Shown piece by piece: positions 59,458-64,000 of a stretch of 64,000 bases of DNA. Origin of the DNA: UBA4719 sp035654835 (lineage in GTDB: Bacteria; Actinomycetota; Actinomycetes; Actinomycetales; Dermatophilaceae); contig DASRVZ010000099.1 of NCBI GenBank assembly GCA_035654835.1, positions 1 to 64,000 on the forward strand, in the 5' to 3' direction. Made by a program: the position numbers and the translations under genes. How positions within the stretch are numbered: position 1 is the stretch's first letter; each line of letters begins with the position of its first letter. The notes beneath the pieces are model-generated. The model was not told where the DNA came from. It did not search any database and was given only the letters and a program-made list of their open reading frames with translations.

Positions 59458-62400
59458 CTAGTGGCCTGAACTTCCGGGGCTGGCATGCCAGAGCTTGCGT
59501 GGCGGCGCACCTTGGTCGGGGACGGCGTGGCCTTCTTCGGGCAGCTTGCGGGAGTCCCGGGCATCCCCCCCAGCAGGCTTGATGTCCGCATAAGGCGACT
59601 GTTTGAACCCTGAGGCATGCACCAGCACCCGGCGGCGCGATCCGCCCATCCCACCAGCCGCGTCGCCCCCTGCCGTGGGTGCCATGACCGGCCGGCTCGA
59701 TCGGGACTGCGCTGCCCCGGCACCGGCCGTCTCGTCGAAGGCGGCCCCGGCCGCAGCCAGGGAGTGCGCCCGCTCATCTGCCTCGGACAGCGCCTCGAGC
59801 ACGGCCTCGAGCCCGCCTCGGCTCCAGGCCTCCCACAGCCCGGACAGCTCCCATGCCCCGGTTGCACGAAGGGAGACGCCCTTGGGCCCGGTGCGCCGCA
59901 GGATCCCGCGGACCAGAAGCATCCAGGAGTGGAAGACCGTTGCCGCATAGGGGCCCTGGACATCTTCGAAGAACGTTGCGTCGACAGGGCCGGTCGAGTC
60001 GTCAAGGGTCAGGAACACCACGCGCCGTCCCGAGCGGATCGGCGGCGTCTGCGTGGCAACCTTGACCCCGGCAACCCACAGCTCGGAGCGACTGCGCACT
60101 CCGAGCAGCTGGCTAGATCGGGTCACTCCGAGCGCCTGCAACATCGGGGCGTAGAAGTCGATGATGTGGGCACTGGCATCCAGCCCCAGGATGTCCAGCT
60201 CGGCCCTGACCCGCTCCGGCCCCGTCATCTCGGGCAGGCCCGTGGCCATGGCGAGCTCGGGAGTGTCCCCCAGGTCGAGGGAGAGCTGGGTGTGCTGCGC
60301 CTGAGCCGGTATGACGGGGCGCCCCCCTTGGGACTGCGCCGCGGCCAGAAGCCGCACGTCACGTGTCTCTGCGCTGGTCGCCTGCGCCAGGGTCGCTTCG
60401 AGGGTCGCCGCTGCAGTCGCTGCCCGGGACGTACGAGGTGCCACCCGACGGCTGGATCGGCGCACCGATCGGGACCACCGGTCGAGCTCGGCCACATGCA
60501 GCAACAGGTCGCGTCGGGTCACCCGGCCACGTCGCCCAGTCATCCCGCTGCCGCCGGAGACCGTCGTGCCGCTGAGTCCGTAGATCGAGTCGAATCCCCC
60601 GGCCATGACCAGCCGCTCGACCACCGGTCGACTGACCTGGGCGCGATGCCAGAAGTCGGCGAGGGTGAAGTACGGCTGGCCGGCAAGAATGCGCTGCACC
60701 TCGGCGTCGCTGATGCCCAGGACGTCGGCCAGGGACAGCCGGATGCCGTAGGCCCGCCCATCGGGCAGGTCGGCACCTGACTGCTGCTCACCGGCAACGC
60801 GGCCGAAGTCACTGCCGCTGTCGCGATCTCTGTCACGTGCTGACCACGGCGCGACCGGTTCCACCCGGTAGCTCTCGCCCGAGGCGTTGACGTCCAGTCC
60901 CAGAATCGCGATGCCCAGGTTGCGGGCGTCGTCCAGGATCAGTCGTTTGGGGTACATGCCCGGGTCATGGGTGAGCACACCGGACAGGAAAGCGGCCGGG
61001 TGATAAGCCTTGAGCCATGCCGACTGGTAGGTGGGCAACGCGAACGCCGCCGCGTGGGCCTTGCAGAAGCCGAAAGATGCGAATGCCTTGAGCACCTCCC
61101 AGATCCGGTCGACCGCAGCCGGCTCGTAACCCCTGGCTGCCGCGGCCGGTCGCCACCATGCCTCAACGTCCAGCTGACCCTGAGGGGACCCGAGCGCCCT
61201 GCGCACCTCGTCGGCCTGGGCCAGGGTGACGCCAGTGGTCTCGGCAACGATCTTGAGCACCTGCTCGTGGAAGACCACGACGCCGTGGGTCTCCTTCAGC
61301 GCTGGTTCGAGGCTGGGGTGGAGGTACTCCGGCGAACGCCAGTGCTGACGGGCCAGCAGGAACGGGGTGACCATGTCGGACTTCACCGGGCCGGGGCGGA
61401 ACAACGAGATGTCGATGATGAGGTCCTCGAAGGTCTCCGGCCCGAACTTGCCGATCAGCTCGCGCTGGCCGGGACTCTCGATCTGGAAGCACCCCAACGT
61501 GTGTGTGGAGCGGATCAGCCGGAACGTGCGGTCATCCTCGAGGCTGACCTGCGCCCGGTCGTCGAGGTCGATGTGGATGCCGTCGACCCGCTCCACCTCC
61601 TTGACGGCGTGTGCCATTGCCGACTGCATGCGGATGCCAAGGATGTCGAGCTTGAGCATGCCCAGGGTCTCGACGTCGTCCTTGTCGAACTGGCTCATCG
61701 GGAACCCCAGCCAGCTGGCCTCGACCGGGGTGCGATCGAGCAGCTCTCTGTTGGACAGGATCACGCCGCAGGGATGCACGGCGATGTGCCGTGGCAGGCC
61801 ATCGAGGCGTTCCACGAGGTCGAAGAGCACTCGCAGGCGAGGAACATCCAGGCCACTGGCACGCAGCTCGGGCAGCTCGGCCATGGCGGTCCGGACATCA
61901 CGAGCCCGAATGTGCGGAAACGCCTTGGCGATGGCATCGATCTCGCCCACTGGCAGCCCGAGTGTGGCGCCAACATCCCTGATCGCGTGGCGCACGCGGT
62001 AGGTGTCCATCATCGACACACAGGTGACCCGGTCCCCACCGAAGCGTTCCAGGACGTGCTCGTAGATCTCGGTCCGTCGGGCTGACTCCACATCGATGTC
62101 GATATCGGGCAGCTGGGCGCGCATCGGTGAGCAGAACCGCTCCATGAGCAGGCCGTGACGCAACGGCTCCACTCCGCTGATGCCCAGCAGGTAGTTGACC
62201 AGGCTGCCGGCGCCCGAGCCCCGTGCCGCCACCCGCACCCCGAGGTCACGGATCAGGTCACACACTGCCGCCACCGTCATGAAGTAGGTCGGGTAGCCGA
62301 GCCCGGCGATAACGCGAAGCTCGTCCTCCAGCCGCGAGGCCACCGCAGCCAGCTCGGCGTCGCCTGCTCCCCCATATCTCGTGGCAATGGCACCCCGACA

Positions 62401-63513
62401 GCGGGCAGCCAGAACCTCCTGAGGGCTCTCATCAGGGGCAATACCGAGGGCCGACGGCTCCGGCAGGTGCACCGAGCCGATGCCCAGATCGGTGCGCGAG
62501 TCCAGCGCGCAGGCCTGCGCCAGAGCCATGGTGTCGGCCATCAGCTGACGGGCCCGGTCACGTTCACCGCTGCCGCCACCATTGACCCCGGCGCCTGAGG
62601 CCCGAGCGACGTCACAAGCCACGGCATACATCTGGGCCGACGAGGCGAGATGACCTGCCGTGGTCACCCGGTCGAGATGACGCGTGTCCAGTGGCACGAG
62701 GCGACGGGCAGCATCAAGGACGTCGACGGTCACTGCCCCGGCGGGATCGGCATGGCGGACCGCAGCCGTGAGCACAGCCGGCAGCTCGGACTCGGTGGCC
62801 AGACCCAGCAGCCGGGCAGCATGTCCGAGGCTGGCTGGTGTGCCCTCCGGCCCGCCATGGCACACCACCTCGATGACCACACCGCCGCGCGGCAAAAGGT
62901 CGACCCACTGGCGCAGCAGCCAGCGTGCCCGGTCGGGGCGTCGCGCCAGCAAGGCCTGGCCCACGTCAGAGGCCGGCCCGAGCAGGACCAACAGCGCCAG
63001 CTGTCCTGTTCTCGGGTCGACGACATGCTCGGCGATGAGCTGGGCGCTGGCGACCGGGGCGCCGCGTTCACCACTCAGATGGGTCTGGGTCACCAGCCGG
63101 CACAACCTGCCCCAACCGACGCCAGGGTCAACCCCGGCGCCCTGCCCACGTGCCAACACCGTGACCCGCGGGTATCGGGGATCGACCTCAGCACCGCCCC
63201 GGGCAGGACTGGCGCGACCAGTGCGTGCACGACCGGTACCGGCCGGAGCAGCCTGAACCCCTTGCCCTGTAACGGTATTGGATCGCTCGGGGCCCACCGC
63301 CAGATCCACGCCGAGCGCCGGGGCGATGCCTGCTTCGTCGCAAGCCTGCACAAAGCGCACTGCGCCGTAGAGTCCGTCGCGATCGGTCAGGGCGAGCGCG
63401 GGCTGGCCCAGTGAGGCGGCACGTTCCACCAACGCCGCGGGTGTCGATGCGCCGTAACGCAACGAGAAGCCGGACGCGACGTGCAGGTGGGCAAAAGCAT
63501 CGCGCATTGTCAT
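59458..63513 (-). CDS. DNA polymerase III alpha subunit, DnaE2-like
   Basis: A 1351-residue C-family polymerase. The PHP domain starts with AHLHVASGFSLRYGAS (His9, His11) and contains LALTDRDGLYGAVRF. The polymerase core has the PDIDIDVES catalytic aspartates near residue 470 and LKLDILG near 620. The OB-fold is at about 1140-1220 (LWVAGVKVATQTPPIRSGRR). The C-terminus runs through KQSPYADIKP to RKLWHASPGSSG. This and the neighbouring Pol IV fit a translesion role (DnaE2/ImuC) and not the replicative DnaE1. Low-complexity inserts occur at about 88-115 and 1230-1320. The start (ATG, or the Met two residues later) has no clear Shine-Dalgarno. ImuA and ImuB partners are not in the window. Confidence 0.88.
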   Translation of the reverse strand: MTMRDAFAHLHVASGFSLRYGASTPAALVERAASLGQPALALTDRDGLYGAVRFVQACDEAGIAPALGVDLAVGPERSNTVTGQGVQAAPAGTGRARTGRASPARGGAEVDPRYPRVTVLARGQGAGVDPGVGWGRLCRLVTQTHLSGERGAPVASAQLIAEHVVDPRTGQLALLVLLGPASDVGQALLARRPDRARWLLRQWVDLLPRGGVVIEVVCHGGPEGTPASLGHAARLLGLATESELPAVLTAAVRHADPAGAVTVDVLDAARRLVPLDTRHLDRVTTAGHLASSAQMYAVACDVARASGAGVNGGGSGERDRARQLMADTMALAQACALDSRTDLGIGSVHLPEPSALGIAPDESPQEVLAARCRGAIATRYGGAGDAELAAVASRLEDELRVIAGLGYPTYFMTVAAVCDLIRDLGVRVAARGSGAGSLVNYLLGISGVEPLRHGLLMERFCSPMRAQLPDIDIDVESARRTEIYEHVLERFGGDRVTCVSMMDTYRVRHAIRDVGATLGLPVGEIDAIAKAFPHIRARDVRTAMAELPELRASGLDVPRLRVLFDLVERLDGLPRHIAVHPCGVILSNRELLDRTPVEASWLGFPMSQFDKDDVETLGMLKLDILGIRMQSAMAHAVKEVERVDGIHIDLDDRAQVSLEDDRTFRLIRSTHTLGCFQIESPGQRELIGKFGPETFEDLIIDISLFRPGPVKSDMVTPFLLARQHWRSPEYLHPSLEPALKETHGVVVFHEQVLKIVAETTGVTLAQADEVRRALGSPQGQLDVEAWWRPAAAARGYEPAAVDRIWEVLKAFASFGFCKAHAAAFALPTYQSAWLKAYHPAAFLSGVLTHDPGMYPKRLILDDARNLGIAILGLDVNASGESYRVEPVAPWSARDRDRDSGSDFGRVAGEQQSGADLPDGRAYGIRLSLADVLGISDAEVQRILAGQPYFTLADFWHRAQVSRPVVERLVMAGGFDSIYGLSGTTVSGGSGMTGRRGRVTRRDLLLHVAELDRWSRSVRRSSRRVAPRTSRAATAAATLEATLAQATSAETRDVRLLAAAQSQGGRPVIPAQAQHTQLSLDLGDTPELAMATGLPEMTGPERVRAELDILGLDASAHIIDFYAPMLQALGVTRSSQLLGVRSRSELWVAGVKVATQTPPIRSGRRVVFLTLDDSTGPVDATFFEDVQGPYAATVFHSWMLLVRGILRRTGPKGVSLRATGAWELSGLWEAWSRGGLEAVLEALSEADERAHSLAAAGAAFDETAGAGAAQSRSSRPVMAPTAGGDAAGGMGGSRRRVLVHASGFKQSPYADIKPAGGDARDSRKLPEEGHAVPDQGAPPRKLWHASPGSSGH

Positions 63514-63556
63514 GTCACAGATGGTCGTGTCGTAGCCTGTCGCCCCCTCGTACCAC

Positions 63557-64000
63557 TCACTGTCGCCCTGTCACGGAGATGAACTCAGGCAGCGGCCGGC
63601 TCATGGGCAGCCCGAGCGCCCCCTGAACCAGTTCGAAGAAGATCTCGGACTGCCGGAGAAGGTCATCAGACTCGCGCGCAACAGCAGCGGCCGAACCTCG
63701 CTCGAGCGCGGCGCGACGTTTGGCCGAAGCGGCGAAGAACACCGCCCACTCGGTCAGCTCGGGAGCCACCTGCGGCAGCACCTCCCACACACTGCGTAGC
63801 TGCGAGCGCCGGCTTGGCCTGCTGCGGGCCGCCAACAACGCCGCTGCAGCCCGCAAGGCCGCCAGGTGAGCCTCGACGTAGCGCTCGGCGACGGAGTCGG
63901 CGTGACAGGCCGACAGCAAGCTGGCCCGGGATCGGTCGAGCAGGTCCAGCACCGTGCCGGCCAAGGGCGCCCGCGGCGCTGTCGCCGTACGAGTCGTCAT
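63557..64000 (-). CDS. SAV_6107-family HEPN-domain protein
   Basis: A 147-residue all-helical protein of the SAV_6107/HEPN type. It contains LLDRSRASLLSACHADSVAERYVEAHLAALRAAAALLAARS and, later, the conserved VWEVLPQVAPELTEWAVFFAASA segment with a FELVQ C-terminal helix. HEPN folds often act in toxin-antitoxin or RNA-cleaving systems, but the Rx4-6H motif was not recognised, so a nuclease role is not claimed. An in-frame ATG coincides with the last base of the window, so the gene may begin there or extend beyond it. It lies 43 bp upstream of the DnaE2-like gene on the same strand, and the pair recurs in actinobacteria. Confidence 0.85.
   Translation of the reverse strand: MTTRTATAPRAPLAGTVLDLLDRSRASLLSACHADSVAERYVEAHLAALRAAAALLAARSRPSRRSQLRSVWEVLPQVAPELTEWAVFFAASAKRRAALERGSAAAVARESDDLLRQSEIFFELVQGALGLPMSRPLPEFISVTGRQ

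Noticed and set aside
58464..60005. 513-codon minus-strand ORF overlapping the methyltransferase and the DnaE2-like gene in another frame
   Set aside because: Serine/proline/arginine-rich composition; both overlapping genes have clear motifs in their own frames.
1..64000. tRNA, rRNA, CRISPR, prophage, IS elements
   Set aside because: No cloverleaf-like tRNA with conserved arms, no regularly spaced repeat array, and no integrase, transposase or phage structural genes were found on reading both strands.
63557..64000. HEPN toxin of a toxin-antitoxin or defence system
   Set aside because: The Rx4-6H catalytic motif was not recognised and no antitoxin-like partner is adjacent; the gene instead recurs next to the polymerase in actinobacteria.

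Overview
The window is chromosomal DNA from a high-GC actinobacterium. The evidence is uniformly GC-rich coding sequence, many GTG starts, actinobacteria-specific families (DUF3000, DUF3159, DUF3710, DUF4193, DUF4349, DUF5998, DUF3040, SepH, SAV_6107-type HEPN), the coproporphyrin-dependent heme branch (hemE, chdC, hemH), and a run whose order resembles Mycobacterium tuberculosis Rv2690c-Rv2701c (APC permease, ceoB, ceoC, DUF3159, OB protein, DUF3710, dut, DUF4193, suhB). The presence of topoisomerase IV and a separate DnaE2-like polymerase, with no tRNA, IS element, prophage or CRISPR, points to a stable core segment, perhaps from Intrasporangiaceae or a relative. The family placement is an inference.

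Layout. 1-6054: the 3' part of glgX, a PPK2 polyphosphate kinase, a RibD-C-type reductase, an alpha/beta hydrolase and ATP-dependent ligase ligC. 6055-6831: a 660-bp gene-poor patch with a possible zinc-ribbon ORF, 12-bp repeats and a 38-residue membrane peptide. 6846-11657: the LigD-type polymerase partner of LigC, a secreted LTD/EEP nuclease, msrB and a DinB-like protein. 11734-17694: chdC, a DUF4349 lipoprotein, hemE, an EamA permease, DUF3000 and RNase D. 17790-22826: a thiolase/FadB beta-oxidation pair, then an XRE-MurA fusion. 22844-29426: dxs, small proteins, aconitase with a perfect 18-bp palindrome in front, a thioesterase and a methyltransferase. 29423-34214: a TRAM-domain RNA methyltransferase, a KimA-like potassium/APC permease and divergent CeoB/CeoC. 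34227-39187: the DUF3159-to-hemH run, all on the minus strand. 39336-48519: sepH, tdk, a phosphodiesterase-like protein, DUF5998, a Pat-like GNAT/acyl-CoA synthetase divergent from an AMP-forming acyl-CoA synthetase, and a SIMPL protein. 48621-57091: nitroreductase, parC and parE flanking a Suc_Fer protein and a dienelactone hydrolase, a DUF7455-like protein and DUF3040. 57208-64000: DNA polymerase IV, a methyltransferase, a DnaE2-like polymerase and a HEPN protein.

Functional themes are DNA repair (LigC with its polymerase, Pol IV, DnaE2-like), topology (ParC/ParE), heme synthesis (with cgoX conspicuously absent), acetyl-CoA/TCA metabolism (acnA, fadAB, Pat-like regulator with an acyl-CoA synthetase) and potassium homeostasis. 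At least ten genes have a TAnnnT -10 box ending 6-8 bp before the start codon, a pattern expected of leaderless transcripts.

No clearly new defence or mobile system was found. The best candidates for closer study are the XRE-MurA fusion with its own operator-like palindrome, the ligC-polymerase intergenic region with its 38-aa membrane peptide, the duplicated promoter unit before rnd, and the Pat-like/acyl-CoA synthetase pair.
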